A DNA stretch of 64,000 nt from Kribbella caucasensis (GCF_004361855.1 NZ_SNWQ01000004.1:289678-353677); one strand, 5' to 3'. Positions 17,162 to 25,624 are shown, counted from the stretch's first letter. Notes: generated from the letters alone by a model not told the origin. Numbers and translations are program-made.

Positions 17162-18318
17162 GGCCGAAGAACGCCCGCCTGGTGGCGCTGGTGGCCGCGG
17201 TCGCGGTCGCCGCCGTGGTGATCGGCGGTGTGGTCGCCTACCGTCAAGGTCCGCGCGACGAACAGGCCACGGCCGCCCCGCTGACCGCGCGACCGACTCC
17301 GACACCGGCCGTGAGCAAGACCACGTCCACTCCTGTGTCGACGCCGACGGCTACGCCCAGCGGACCGGCGTACACGGGTCGGGCGGAGGTCACGCTCAAG
17401 CTGAGCAAGCTGCCGAAGGGGCGGGTCCCGCAGATCCCCTACCTGGTCGGCCGAGAGGTCCGCGGCGGCGCCGGCACGGACGTGACGATCCCCGGTACCC
17501 AGCAGGTCTTCGAGTTCGCCCGGCTCGGCGAGCAGGTCCTCGCCGTGGTGATCAAGGGCAACAGCACCGAGCTGATGAAGATCGGCATCACCGGTGAGGT
17601 CGAACGCGTGCCCGACGTGGCAACCGTGGTGACCACCGAGGACGAGACGGCCGCGGCGTACTCGGCTCAGCCCCGCCGTAGCGACGGCGCCAACCTCCGG
17701 GGCGGCACGGTCTACGCCGAGACTGGCGCCGACGCCCAGGTCCACAAGCTCGAACTCCCGAAGGCCTGGGAGGTCCAGGTCCTCGCGTACGCGGCCGGCA
17801 AGGTCTGGTTCCGCGCTTCCGACAAGCAGGACGCGGCGGCCTGGAGCCTCTACACCTGGACCCCCGGCGAGGCCACACCCACCGAGATCAAGACCGTCAC
17901 CTCACCGACCGCACTCAGCCCGGACGCCACGATCGCCGCATCCCGCAGAGTCTCGGGCGACTACGGCACCTGCTCGACCGTCAACGAGGTCGCCACCGGC
18001 AAACAGCTCTGGCGCACCTGCGAGTACGGCGTGGTGGGCTTCACCCAGGACGGCAGCGTCGCGATCGGCGGCCCGGCGTACGAGGACGGCTACGGCCCGG
18101 GGGAGACGACCGCCCTGGACGCCAAGACCGGCAACCTGCTCCGCAAGTGGAACGGCGCCACCTTCCTCTGGACCGTCGTCGAGGACGACCAGCACTTCCT
18201 GATGGTCGTCGACGACGGCCCCGAAACCCCGCGCGGCGTCATCCGCTGCACCATCCCCACCGGCGCCTGCGAACAAGCCCTCCCGCTCACCAGGACAGAG
18301 GTCATGCTCGGCAAGTGA
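17158..18318 (+). CDS. Membrane-anchored ectodomain protein, copy 2 of a tandem pair
   Basis: A 386-residue paralogue of the preceding product with the same plan: a short basic start, one span (LVALVAAVAVAAVVIGGVVA), a Thr/Pro linker and a large extracellular domain. Shared blocks include LSKLPKGR, TVNEVATGKQLWRTCEY and the last cysteine pair (IRCTIPTGAC). The two ORFs are translationally coupled, with GGAG before this ATG inside the previous gene. They look like a recent but already well-diverged duplication. Function unknown; a WD40-like or quinoprotein-like propeller is a guess. Confidence 0.8.
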   Translation: MRPKNARLVALVAAVAVAAVVIGGVVAYRQGPRDEQATAAPLTARPTPTPAVSKTTSTPVSTPTATPSGPAYTGRAEVTLKLSKLPKGRVPQIPYLVGREVRGGAGTDVTIPGTQQVFEFARLGEQVLAVVIKGNSTELMKIGITGEVERVPDVATVVTTEDETAAAYSAQPRRSDGANLRGGTVYAETGADAQVHKLELPKAWEVQVLAYAAGKVWFRASDKQDAAAWSLYTWTPGEATPTEIKTVTSPTALSPDATIAASRRVSGDYGTCSTVNEVATGKQLWRTCEYGVVGFTQDGSVAIGGPAYEDGYGPGETTALDAKTGNLLRKWNGATFLWTVVEDDQHFLMVVDDGPETPRGVIRCTIPTGACEQALPLTRTEVMLGK

Positions 18319-18378
18319 GCTTCTGCCGTCCGCAGAGTTGGTGTTGTTGAGGGAGGGCTCGGCAGCAGACTGGCTGGT

Positions 18379-19113
18379 ATGGGAAACGTTGCGGTGCTGG
18401 CGGATGTGCATGGGGTGTTGCCTGCCTTGGAGGCTGTGCTGGCTGAGCCTGAGGTAGGGGCGGCCGAGGTTGTGGTGCTGGCGGGGGACATTGCGAGTGG
18501 GCCGCAGCCGGTTGAGGTGCTGGATCTGCTGGTTTCGCTGGGCGAGCGGGTTGTGTGGGTGCGGGGGAACGCGGATCGCGAGCTGGTGTCGATGGCTCAA
18601 GCGGAAGCGGTTGTGCCGCCGGATGCGGTGAGTCCGTGGGCCGCTGGGCAGTTGCGGGCGGACCAGGTGGAGCTGCTGGCGAGTCTGCCGACCGCGGTGA
18701 CGTTGGGGGACGTGCTGTTCTGTCACGCGACGCCGCGGGATGACGAAGAGGTGGTGCTGGTCGACAGCCCGATCTCGCGGTGGGAGACCGTCCTCGGCGG
18801 CGTACCGGAGGAGGTGCGGACGATCGTGTGCGGGCATACGCACATGCCGTTCGCGCGGCAGGTGGACAGGCGGTTGGTGGTGAACGCGGGGAGCGTGGGC
18901 ATGCCGTACGGCGCACCCGGGCCGAGCTGGGCGTTGTTGGGTCCGGGTGGGGTGCAGTTGAGGCGGTCGGCGATGCATCCGGTGAAGGCCGCGGACCGGA
19001 TCGTGCGGGAGTCGGCGTACCCGGGCCGGGAGGCGTGGGTGGACGAGTACATCCGCACCAACTACTCCGACACCGAGGCCCTGGCCGCGTTCAGGCCGCG
19101 CTCGGAGGTCTGA
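18379..19113 (+). CDS. Calcineurin-like metallophosphoesterase (YfcE/MJ0936 type)
   Basis: A 244-residue protein with the two-metal phosphoesterase motifs in order: LADVHG (the family D-x-H) at residues 7-12, LAGDIASGP, WVRGNADRE (the GNHD-like block), CHATPRDD, and CGHTHMPF followed by VVNAGSVGMPYG. This set is typical of small cyclic-nucleotide or general phosphodiesterases of the YfcE class. It sits 60 bp after the second ectodomain gene and 12 bp or so before the LytS-type kinase, so it might be cotranscribed with either. Substrate unknown. Confidence 0.9.
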   Translation: MGNVAVLADVHGVLPALEAVLAEPEVGAAEVVVLAGDIASGPQPVEVLDLLVSLGERVVWVRGNADRELVSMAQAEAVVPPDAVSPWAAGQLRADQVELLASLPTAVTLGDVLFCHATPRDDEEVVLVDSPISRWETVLGGVPEEVRTIVCGHTHMPFARQVDRRLVVNAGSVGMPYGAPGPSWALLGPGGVQLRRSAMHPVKAADRIVRESAYPGREAWVDEYIRTNYSDTEALAAFRPRSEV

Positions 19114-19131
19114 CCGGTTACCGTCGTGGGC

Positions 19132-20262
19132 ATGTTCTCGCGGCGGCGGAAGCATTTCGGGACTCCGGCGGACAAGGCGACGTATGCGACCCTGCATACC
19201 GCCTCGTTGGCTTCGCCGAGCCTGCGCGAAGGGCTGACGGCGTCCGCGGCCGGCAAGGCGAGCAAACACCTGCGCGACCTGCTCGGTACGGCGGCCATCG
19301 CGATCTGCGACTCGTCCGGGGTGCTCGCGTGGGATGGCGTCGGCGGTCCGTACGAGTCGAACCATCGAGTGGACGCGAAGGCCATCGCGGCCGCGACCCT
19401 GCGTAGCGGGCGGACCGCGGTACTGGGTCCGCATGACGTGGCGTGCAGTGATCCGCAGTGCCCGATCCGTACGGCGGTGGTCGCACCGATCGTGACGGAG
19501 GACCGCGTGGTCGCCGTACTCGTTGCGTACAGCCCTCGTTCGTCGGCCGCGCTGGTCCGGGCGACCGAGGAGGTGGCCCGCTGGGTCTCGGGGCAGGTGG
19601 AGCTGGCCGAGCTCAACAAGGAGCGGACCCGGGCGATGGAGGCCGAACTGCGTGCGCTCCGGGCCCAGATCAGTCCGCACTTCATCTACAACGCGCTGGC
19701 GGCGATCGCGTCGTTCGTCCGGACCGATCCGGAGCGGGCGCGGGAGCTGCTGCTCGAGTTCGCCGACTTCTCCCGGTACGCGCTGCGCCGGGGCGGTGAG
19801 TTCACCACGCTGTCCGACGAACTGCGCAACGTGGAGCGGTATCTGGTGCTGGAGCAGGCGCGATTCGGTGAGCGGCTGACCGTGTCGCTGCTGGTCGCGC
19901 CGGAGGTGCTGCCGGTGGCGATCCCGTTCCTGGTGGTCCAGCCGCTGGTGGAGAACGCGGTACGGCATGGGCTGGAGGGCACCACGGGCGCGGGGCGGAT
20001 CACGATCCGGGCGATGGACCGCGGGTCCGAGGCGGAGATCAGCGTCGAGGACGACGGGGCCGGCAGCGATCCCGAGGTGATCCGGGCCGCATTGGCCGGC
20101 GACTCCAACGGCGACTCCGTCGGCCTCGGCAACGTCGACGCCCGCCTCCGCCAGGTCTACGGCGACGCCTACGGCCTGGTGGTGGAAACCGCCGTCGATG
20201 CCGGGACGAAGGTTAGTTTCCGCGTACCCAAATACTCCTCAGGCGTGCATGCGTCCGCTTAG
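19132..20262 (+). CDS. LytS/YehU-type sensor histidine kinase with GAF-like domain
   Basis: A 376-residue soluble-looking kinase. Residues about 20-145 resemble a GAF sensor (GTAAIAICDSSGVLAWDG, then AVVAPIVTEDRVVAVLV). The LytS-type His-kinase box carries the His in RAQISPHFIYNALAAIA, and a HATPase_c domain has VVQPLVENAVRHGLEG and DDGAG. No membrane spans are evident. ATG 19132 is used; GTG 19126 is an alternative and no good Shine-Dalgarno decides. The TAG stop coincides with the left edge of a palindromic element at 20260-20427. It pairs with the LytTR regulator downstream and probably controls the symporter genes after it. Confidence 0.9.
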   Translation: MFSRRRKHFGTPADKATYATLHTASLASPSLREGLTASAAGKASKHLRDLLGTAAIAICDSSGVLAWDGVGGPYESNHRVDAKAIAAATLRSGRTAVLGPHDVACSDPQCPIRTAVVAPIVTEDRVVAVLVAYSPRSSAALVRATEEVARWVSGQVELAELNKERTRAMEAELRALRAQISPHFIYNALAAIASFVRTDPERARELLLEFADFSRYALRRGGEFTTLSDELRNVERYLVLEQARFGERLTVSLLVAPEVLPVAIPFLVVQPLVENAVRHGLEGTTGAGRITIRAMDRGSEAEISVEDDGAGSDPEVIRAALAGDSNGDSVGLGNVDARLRQVYGDAYGLVVETAVDAGTKVSFRVPKYSSGVHASA

Positions 20263-20427
20263 TGCCCCCGTAAACGGTCTGGCGCGAGTGCTGGCGGCGT
20301 CCAGGTGCGTGCATCGCAAGGCGGAGGCGAGCCCTCGATGCGGTGTTCATCGTGGCCTTGCCTCCAACGCAGCGAGGTGCGTGCCTGGGCGTCGCCAGCG
20401 CCGTGCCAGACCGTTTATGGGGCACTA
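20260..20427. mobile_element. 168-bp MITE-like palindromic element between kinase and regulator
   Basis: Terminal inverted repeats TAGTGCCCCCGTAAACGGTC... at 20260-20283 and its near-exact complement at 20405-20427 (one extra base) bound a segment whose two halves are also imperfectly complementary. Both ends carry TA, the target duplication expected for Tc1/mariner/IS630-type MITEs. No transposase is encoded. The left TA plus the next G forms the kinase stop codon. Deleting the element and one TA would leave TAG intact and place the regulator ATG about 10 bp after the stop. A transposition origin is inference; a structured intergenic element is the alternative. Confidence 0.55.
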
Positions 20428-20439
20428 GTCTGTGCCCCA
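20418..20439 (+). promoter_or_regulatory. Hairpin abutting the start codon of the LytTR regulator
   Basis: TGGGGCAC (20418-20425) and GTGCCCCA (20432-20439) form a perfect 8-bp stem with loop TAGTCT; the last base is the A of the regulator ATG. No Shine-Dalgarno is visible. It could restrict translation or be a by-product of the adjacent palindromic element. Confidence 0.45.
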
Positions 20440-21185
20440 TGGCCGAATCTCCCCTGCGTGCGCTCGTCGCGGATGACGAGGAGCCGGCGTTGGCCGAGCT
20501 GGTCTACCTGTTGTCGCGGGACGACCGGATCGGCGAGATCAGGACTGCCTCGAACGGGCCCGACGCGCTCAAGATCCTGCAGGCGGCCGACCTCGACGTG
20601 GTGTTCTGCGACATCAAGATGCCGGGGCTCGACGGGATCGACCTGGCCCGGGTGCTGTCCAACTTCAAGAGCCGGCCGCAGATCGTCTTCGTCACCGCGT
20701 ACGACGAGCACGCGGTCGCCGCCTTCGACCTGGAAGCAGCCGACTACGTGATGAAACCGGTCCGCGCCGAACGCCTTGCCGAGGCCGTACGCCGGGTCGT
20801 CAGCGCGGGTGGTCCGCAGACGCTGCAGTCCGCCGACGAGACCGACGACGAGGTGATCCCGGTCGAGCTGGCCGGCATCACCCGGTTCGTCCAGCGGTCG
20901 ACGGTCCGGTACGTCGAGGCGCAGGGCGACTACGCGCGGCTCCACACCGGGCAGAACTCGCACCTCGTCCGGGTCCCGCTCAGCACGCTGGAGGAACGCT
21001 GGCGCGACGCGGGATTCACCCGGATCCACCGCAGTACGTTGGTCGCGCTCGCACACGTGGACGAGATGCGGGTGGACGGCGGGCGGTGTTCGGTCCGGGT
21101 GGGTGACGACTGGCTCCCGGTCAGCCGGCGGCACACCCGCGAACTGCGCGACCTGCTGGTCCGCTCGACCTCGCTCCGCGGCTGA
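20439..21185 (+). CDS. LytTR-family response regulator
   Basis: A 248-residue regulator. The receiver domain (1-125) has acidic D12/D13 and phospho-acceptor D58 in FCDIKMPGLDG, then FVTAYDEHAVAAFDL and the conserved Lys in VMKPVRAERL. A LytTR DNA-binding domain (about 145-245) shows VRYVEAQGDYARLHT, FTRIHRSTLVAL and LPVSRRHTRELRDLL. ATG 20439 is chosen because the receiver begins just after it. Partner of the LytS-type kinase upstream. The transporter genes that follow in the same direction are the likely regulon, as for other LytS/LytTR pairs next to carboxylate carriers. Confidence 0.93.
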   Translation: MAESPLRALVADDEEPALAELVYLLSRDDRIGEIRTASNGPDALKILQAADLDVVFCDIKMPGLDGIDLARVLSNFKSRPQIVFVTAYDEHAVAAFDLEAADYVMKPVRAERLAEAVRRVVSAGGPQTLQSADETDDEVIPVELAGITRFVQRSTVRYVEAQGDYARLHTGQNSHLVRVPLSTLEERWRDAGFTRIHRSTLVALAHVDEMRVDGGRCSVRVGDDWLPVSRRHTRELRDLLVRSTSLRG

Positions 21186-21186
21186 C

Positions 21187-21657
21187 ATGACCACCCCGGA
21201 CGCCCCCGACCGCGTCCCACCCGAGGACCTGGTCGCTGACGAGAACCCGCGTCGGGTCCCGGACGAGAACCCCCGGCGCGTCTCGGCCGAGCCCCCGCGC
21301 CGGGTGCGGGTGACGAGTCCGCGGACCAGTGCGGCGCGGCGGATCGCCAGTCCGACCGGGACCCGGGAGATCGACGAGCAGACCCGCGTCGGCGAGGTGT
21401 ACATGAGCTCGCTGATCCAGTCCCAGCTCCGGCTCGCCCTGGTCGTGATCGGCGGCACCGTCGTCGGCATCGGCGGACTGCCGCTGCTGTTCTTCCTCGT
21501 CCCGGCGACCCGGACCCTGCCCGTGTTCGGTCTGCCGCTGCCGTGGCTGCTGCTCGGCGTCGTGATCTACCCGGTGGTGTACGTCGCCGCCCGCATCTAC
21601 GTCCGGCACGCGGAACGGATCGAGACCGAGTTCACCGAGTTCGTGGGACGGCAGTAG
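21187..21657 (+). CDS. Small membrane protein with disordered N-terminus, partner of the symporter
   Basis: A 156-residue protein. The first 70 residues are polar with short repeats (ENPRRVPDENPRRVSAEPPRRV). Two membrane spans follow (LALVVIGGTVVGIGGLPLLFFLV and LPWLLLGVVIYPVVYVAARI), with a charged tail ending FTEFVGRQ. Its position just before a sodium/solute symporter, with the stop codon directly touching the symporter ATG, mirrors the DUF485 gene before the second symporter, so it is probably a DUF485-like accessory subunit. It starts one base after the LytTR gene ends. Confidence 0.78.
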   Translation: MTTPDAPDRVPPEDLVADENPRRVPDENPRRVSAEPPRRVRVTSPRTSAARRIASPTGTREIDEQTRVGEVYMSSLIQSQLRLALVVIGGTVVGIGGLPLLFFLVPATRTLPVFGLPLPWLLLGVVIYPVVYVAARIYVRHAERIETEFTEFVGRQ

Positions 21658-23205
21658 ATGTCACCGGCGATGAGCCTGACCGCGATCGGCCTGGTGATCG
21701 CGGCCACCATCGGGATCGGCCTGTTCGGGCTGCGGATCTCCCGCACCACCAGCGATTTCTACGTCGCCAGCCGGGTGGTCAGCCCGCGCTGGAACGCGTC
21801 CGCGATCAGCGGCGAGTACCTGTCGGCAGCGTCGTTCCTCGGTGTCGCCGGGCTGGTCCTGGTCAACGGTGCCGACATGTTGTGGTTCTCGGTCGGTTAC
21901 ACCGTCGGTTATCTGATGCTGCTGGTCCTGATCGCCGCACCACTCCGCCGCTCCGGCGCCTACACCCTGCCGGACTTCGCCGAGACCCGGTTCGAGTCCG
22001 CCGTGGTACGCCGGATCTGCTCCGGCCTGGTCGCCGGGATCGGCACCCTCTACCTGCTCCCCCAACTCCGCGGCGCCGGTCTCACCGTCCAGACGGTCAC
22101 GGGTGCTCCCCCAGCCCTCGGCGCTGCCCTGGTCGCGATCATCGTGGTGATCAACGTCGCCGCCGGCGGGATGCGGTCGATCACCTTCGTCCAGGCGTTC
22201 CAGTACTGGCTGAAGCTGACCGCTCTCGCCGCGCCGATCTTCGTGATCCTGATCGCCTGGCGGTCGATGGAGCACCCGGTCGGCGTACTGGAATCCCTGC
22301 AGGGCGCCGGTTCCGAATGGGCTCAGCCACTTTCCCGTGAGGGCGGCCGGGACCATCCGTTGTACGCGACGTATTCGTTGCTCTTGGCCCTTTGTTTCGG
22401 GACGATGGGTCTCCCGCACGTACTGGTCCGCTTCTATACGAACCCGGACGGCCGCGCGGCCCGGCGTACCACGGTCGTCGTACTGGCGCTGCTCGGCACG
22501 TTCTACCTCTTCCCACCCCTGTACGCCGTACTCGGGCGGTCGTTCGCACCCGAGTTGGTCACCGGGGCCGCGGACACGGTGGTGCTCGAGCTGCCCAGTC
22601 GCGTTTTCCCTGGTACAGCAGGGGATTTGCTGGGCGCGTTGGTCGCGGCCGGGGCGTTCGCGGCGTTCCTGTCGACCTCGTCCGGGTTGACGGTCGCGAT
22701 CGCGGGCGTGATCGACCAGGACCTGCTACGGCCGCGGTTGCACAAGTTGACCAGCGGGGACTACCTGGCCGTGAACAGCTTCCGGATCGCGGCGTTGCTG
22801 GCGATCGCGGTGCCTTATCTGGCGTGGAATCTGACCGGTTCGCTGAGCCTCGCGGACACGGTGGGATTGGCCTTCGCGGTGGCCGCGTCGACGTTCTGTC
22901 CCCTGCTGGTGTTGGGGATCTGGTGGCGGCGGATGTCGACGGTGGGTGCCGCGGCCGGTCTGATCGTCGGTGGTGTCGCGGCGATCACGGCGGTGGTGGT
23001 GAACGTCGTCGGACCACCCCAAGGCGGTTGGGCCGGGGCGCTGGTCGGCCAGCCCGCGGCGTGGACGATGCCGCTCGCGTTCGTCACGGTGATCGTGGTG
23101 TCGAAACTGACCCCGGACAAGATCCCGGCCGGCACCGCCCGCAGCATGGTCCGCCTACACACCCCCGAAGCGGTCGACGTCGATCGCGGTTTCGCCCGGC
23201 CCTGA
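21658..23205 (+). CDS. Sodium:solute symporter family transporter (ActP-like), copy 1
   Basis: A 515-residue SSS-family carrier with about 13 predicted spans. Family marks: DFYVASRVVSPRWNASAIS, GEYLSAASFLGVAGLVLV, PRGAGLTVQTVTGAPP-like loop after YLLPQL, and GTMGLPHVLVRFYTNPDG, which matches acetate/pyruvate-type permeases. The ATG follows the TAG stop of the small membrane gene with no gap. Likely imports a small carboxylate with Na+ or H+; the substrate is not certain. It shares layout with the second symporter at 23732-25375 but the two are clearly diverged. Confidence 0.88.
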   Translation: MSPAMSLTAIGLVIAATIGIGLFGLRISRTTSDFYVASRVVSPRWNASAISGEYLSAASFLGVAGLVLVNGADMLWFSVGYTVGYLMLLVLIAAPLRRSGAYTLPDFAETRFESAVVRRICSGLVAGIGTLYLLPQLRGAGLTVQTVTGAPPALGAALVAIIVVINVAAGGMRSITFVQAFQYWLKLTALAAPIFVILIAWRSMEHPVGVLESLQGAGSEWAQPLSREGGRDHPLYATYSLLLALCFGTMGLPHVLVRFYTNPDGRAARRTTVVVLALLGTFYLFPPLYAVLGRSFAPELVTGAADTVVLELPSRVFPGTAGDLLGALVAAGAFAAFLSTSSGLTVAIAGVIDQDLLRPRLHKLTSGDYLAVNSFRIAALLAIAVPYLAWNLTGSLSLADTVGLAFAVAASTFCPLLVLGIWWRRMSTVGAAAGLIVGGVAAITAVVVNVVGPPQGGWAGALVGQPAAWTMPLAFVTVIVVSKLTPDKIPAGTARSMVRLHTPEAVDVDRGFARP

Positions 23206-23209
23206 TTCA

Positions 23210-23277
23210 AACCGCTCGTCGTGCGGTTCCTACCGCTCGTCGCAAGGGTTTGGCCCGCCGGTCGAAGGGTGCGGGCC
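23210..23277 (+). terminator. Two tandem hairpins after the first symporter
   Basis: AACCGC/GCGGTT (23210-23215 with 23223-23228) lies 5 bases after the stop, and GGCCCGC/GCGGGCC (23252-23258 with 23271-23277) follows. CCGCTCGTCG occurs twice nearby. They probably separate the two symporter operons. Confidence 0.5.
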
Positions 23278-23393
23278 GCTGAGCGCTCGACGCGTGTGAG
23301 TGCTGTCGGGGCGCGGTGAGCTGGACCACAGTACGACCAGCACCACAAGCGCGCCGGACTCCGCCCGGCCCGACCATGTCTGGAGGTCCCGCG

Positions 23394-23735
23394 ATGAGCG
23401 ATACGCGCCGCGCGGGCGATCCGGAACTGACGACGTACCGAGATGTCCAGCTGTCACCGGACTTCTCCGAACTACGTCGCCGGTTCCGGCGCTTCGTGTT
23501 CCCGATGACCGGCCTGTTCCTGGCCTGGTACTTCCTCTACGTCCTGCTCGCCGACTACGCCCAGGACTTCATGTCACAGCGGGTGGCCGGCAACATCACC
23601 GTCGGGCTGCTGTTCGGCCTGGGGCAGTTCGTCTCCACCTTCGCGATCACCATGATCTACGTCCGGTGGGCCGACAAGGAGATCGACCCGGAAGCGGAGA
23701 AGATGCGCAAGCTGATCGAAGGTGAGGACCAGTGA
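23394..23735 (+). CDS. DUF485 family membrane protein
   Basis: A 113-residue protein with two membrane spans (FPMTGLFLAWYFLYVLLADY and VGLLFGLGQFVSTFAITMIY) framed by charged ends, YVRWADKEIDPEAEKMRKL at the C-terminus. This is the DUF485 pattern, a small protein found next to acetate-type symporters (YjcH in Escherichia coli). ATG 23394 is chosen for the GGAGG site 8 bp upstream. Its TGA overlaps the GTG of the symporter by 4 bp, so both are coupled. Confidence 0.92.
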   Translation: MSDTRRAGDPELTTYRDVQLSPDFSELRRRFRRFVFPMTGLFLAWYFLYVLLADYAQDFMSQRVAGNITVGLLFGLGQFVSTFAITMIYVRWADKEIDPEAEKMRKLIEGEDQ

Positions 23736-25375
23736 CCGCTCCGCTGATGGTGCCGCTGGCAACGGTCGGCAACCCGACGGTCAACATCGCGATCTTCGCG
23801 CTGTTCGTGGTGGCCACCCTGGCGATCGTGATCAAGGCCTCGCGCAACAACCGGACCGCGGCCGACTTCTACGCCGGTGGCCGCTCGTTCACCGGTCCGC
23901 AGAACGGCATCGCGATCGCCGGTGACTACCTGTCCGCCGCGTCGTTCCTCGGTATCGCCGGCGCGATCGCGCTGAACGGGTACGACGGCTTCCTCTACTC
24001 GATCGGCTTCCTGGTGGCCTGGCTGGTCGCCCTGTTGCTGGTCGCCGAACTGCTCCGCAACACCGGCCGGTTCACGATGGCCGACGTACTGTCCTTCCGG
24101 TTGAAGCAGCGGCCGGTCCGGATGGCCGCGGCGATCTCGACGCTCGGCGTCTGCTTCTTCTACCTGCTCGCCCAGATGGCCGGCGCCGGCGGCCTGGTGG
24201 CGCTGCTGCTGGGCGTCGACGGCCGCACCGGGCAGAGCATCGTGATCGCGGTGGTCGGCCTGATCATGATCACCTACGTGCTGGTCGGCGGGATGAAGGG
24301 CACCACCTGGGTGCAGATCATCAAGGCCGTCCTGCTGGTGATCGGGGCCGGCCTGATGACGCTCTGGGTGCTGGCCAAGTACACCTTCAACCTGTCCGGG
24401 CTGCTCGGCGCTGCCGTCGACCGGAGCCCGGCGGCCGGCGAGCGGCTGCTCAGTCCCGGCCTGCAGTACGGCGCGACGGGGATCAGCAAGCTCGACTTCA
24501 TCTCACTCGGTCTGGCCCTGGTACTCGGTACCGCCGGTCTGCCGCACGTGTTGATGCGCTTCTACACGGTGCCGAACTCGAAGGAGGCCCGGCGCAGTGT
24601 CAGCTGGGCGATCTGGATCATCGGGATCTTCTACCTGTTCACCCTGGTACTCGGGTACGGCGCCGCCGCGCTGGTCGGCCCCGACGTGATCCGGGCCGCA
24701 CCGGGCAAGGCGAACTCGGCGGCCCCGCTGCTCGCCTACGAACTGGGCGGCGAACTCCTGCTCGGCCTGATCTCCGCGGTCGCATTCGCCACCATCCTGG
24801 CGGTCGTGGCCGGTCTGACCATCACCGCGAGCACGTCGTTCGCGCACGACATTTACGCCTCGGTGATCAAGAAGGGCGAGGTGAACGCGGACGGCGAGGT
24901 CCGGGTGGCCCGCATCACCGTGCTGGTGATCGGCGTGGTCGCGATCGTCGGCGGCATCTTCGCCAACGGCCAGAACATCGCCTTCCTGGTGGCGCTCGCG
25001 TTCGCGGTCGCGGCCAGCGCGAACCTGCCGACCATCCTGTACTCGCTGTTCTGGCGGCGCTTCAACACCCGCGGCGCACTCTGGAGCATCTACGGCGGCC
25101 TCGGCTCCGCGATCATCCTGATCGCGTTCTCGCCGGTCGTCTCCGGCAAGGTCGACGCCAAGACCGGCGCCAGCCTGTCGATGATCACCGACCCGTCGAT
25201 CGACTTCCACTGGTTCCCGCTGGACAACCCGGGCATCGTCTCGATCCCGCTGGCCTTCTTCCTCGGCTGGCTCGGCACCGTCACCAGCAAGGAGGGCACC
25301 GACGTCGACAAGTTCGCCGAGATGGAGGTCCGCTCCCTGACCGGCGCCGGCGCGGAGAAGGCGGTCAAGCACTAG
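23732..25375 (+). CDS. actP: Cation/acetate symporter (ActP-like), copy 2
   Basis: A 547-residue SSS-family transporter with about 13 spans. It has ADFYAGGRSFTGPQNGIAIA, GDYLSAASFLGIAGAIALN, and LGTAGLPHVLMRFYTVPN, the last shared with acetate permeases of the ActP group. The Ala/Gly-rich ASTSFAHDIYASVIKKGE segment is also typical. It is coupled to the DUF485 gene by a GTGA overlap. Likely substrates are acetate or related short carboxylates; sequence alone does not tell. Two strong hairpins follow the stop codon. Confidence 0.92.
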   Translation: MTAPLMVPLATVGNPTVNIAIFALFVVATLAIVIKASRNNRTAADFYAGGRSFTGPQNGIAIAGDYLSAASFLGIAGAIALNGYDGFLYSIGFLVAWLVALLLVAELLRNTGRFTMADVLSFRLKQRPVRMAAAISTLGVCFFYLLAQMAGAGGLVALLLGVDGRTGQSIVIAVVGLIMITYVLVGGMKGTTWVQIIKAVLLVIGAGLMTLWVLAKYTFNLSGLLGAAVDRSPAAGERLLSPGLQYGATGISKLDFISLGLALVLGTAGLPHVLMRFYTVPNSKEARRSVSWAIWIIGIFYLFTLVLGYGAAALVGPDVIRAAPGKANSAAPLLAYELGGELLLGLISAVAFATILAVVAGLTITASTSFAHDIYASVIKKGEVNADGEVRVARITVLVIGVVAIVGGIFANGQNIAFLVALAFAVAASANLPTILYSLFWRRFNTRGALWSIYGGLGSAIILIAFSPVVSGKVDAKTGASLSMITDPSIDFHWFPLDNPGIVSIPLAFFLGWLGTVTSKEGTDVDKFAEMEVRSLTGAGAEKAVKH

Positions 25376-25376
25376 T

Positions 25377-25461
25377 TGGGTGGGGGGTGTCTGGCGGCAT
25401 CCCCCACCCACTCAGACCCTGTCAGGCAGGTCCTGCTAACCACCGCGAACCTGCCTGGCAG
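25377..25461 (+). terminator. Two hairpins after the second symporter
   Basis: TGGGTGGGGG (25377-25386) pairs perfectly with CCCCCACCCA (25401-25410), starting right after the stop. A second stem joins CTGTCAGGCAGGT (25419-25431) with ACCTGCCTGGCAG (25449-25461), 12 of 13 paired. Confidence 0.65.
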
Positions 25462-25478
25462 CACCAACCGCCCTCCAG

Positions 25479-25506
25479 ACGGGCCCGGTTCCCGAGCCGG
25501 GCCCGT
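25479..25506 (+). terminator. Perfect GC hairpin
   Basis: ACGGGCCCGG (25479-25488) and CCGGGCCCGT (25497-25506) form a perfect 10-bp stem with loop TTCCCGAG. It is the third terminator-like structure between the converging symporter and marR genes. Confidence 0.55.
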
Positions 25507-25518
25507 CCCGCTTTGCCG

Positions 25519-25618
25519 GTACAGATCGACGGGAGGTAGTCGTGCTGAGGAGCCGCTCCCCCGCCTGGGCGGTCGTCCTCATCGCCCTCCGCGAGGCACA
25601 CCTCCTGTCGATCGGTAC
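25519..25618. repeat. About 100-bp palindromic intergenic element, copy A
   Basis: GTACAGATCGACGGGAGGTA (25519-25538) is complementary to 25599-25618 at 17 of 20 positions. A nested stem (GAGGAGCCGC with GCGGTCGTCCTC) fills the middle. The arm sequence closely resembles the arms of the element at 28940-29046. It ends just before the marR stop. Confidence 0.55.
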
Positions 25619-25624
25619 GTTTGC

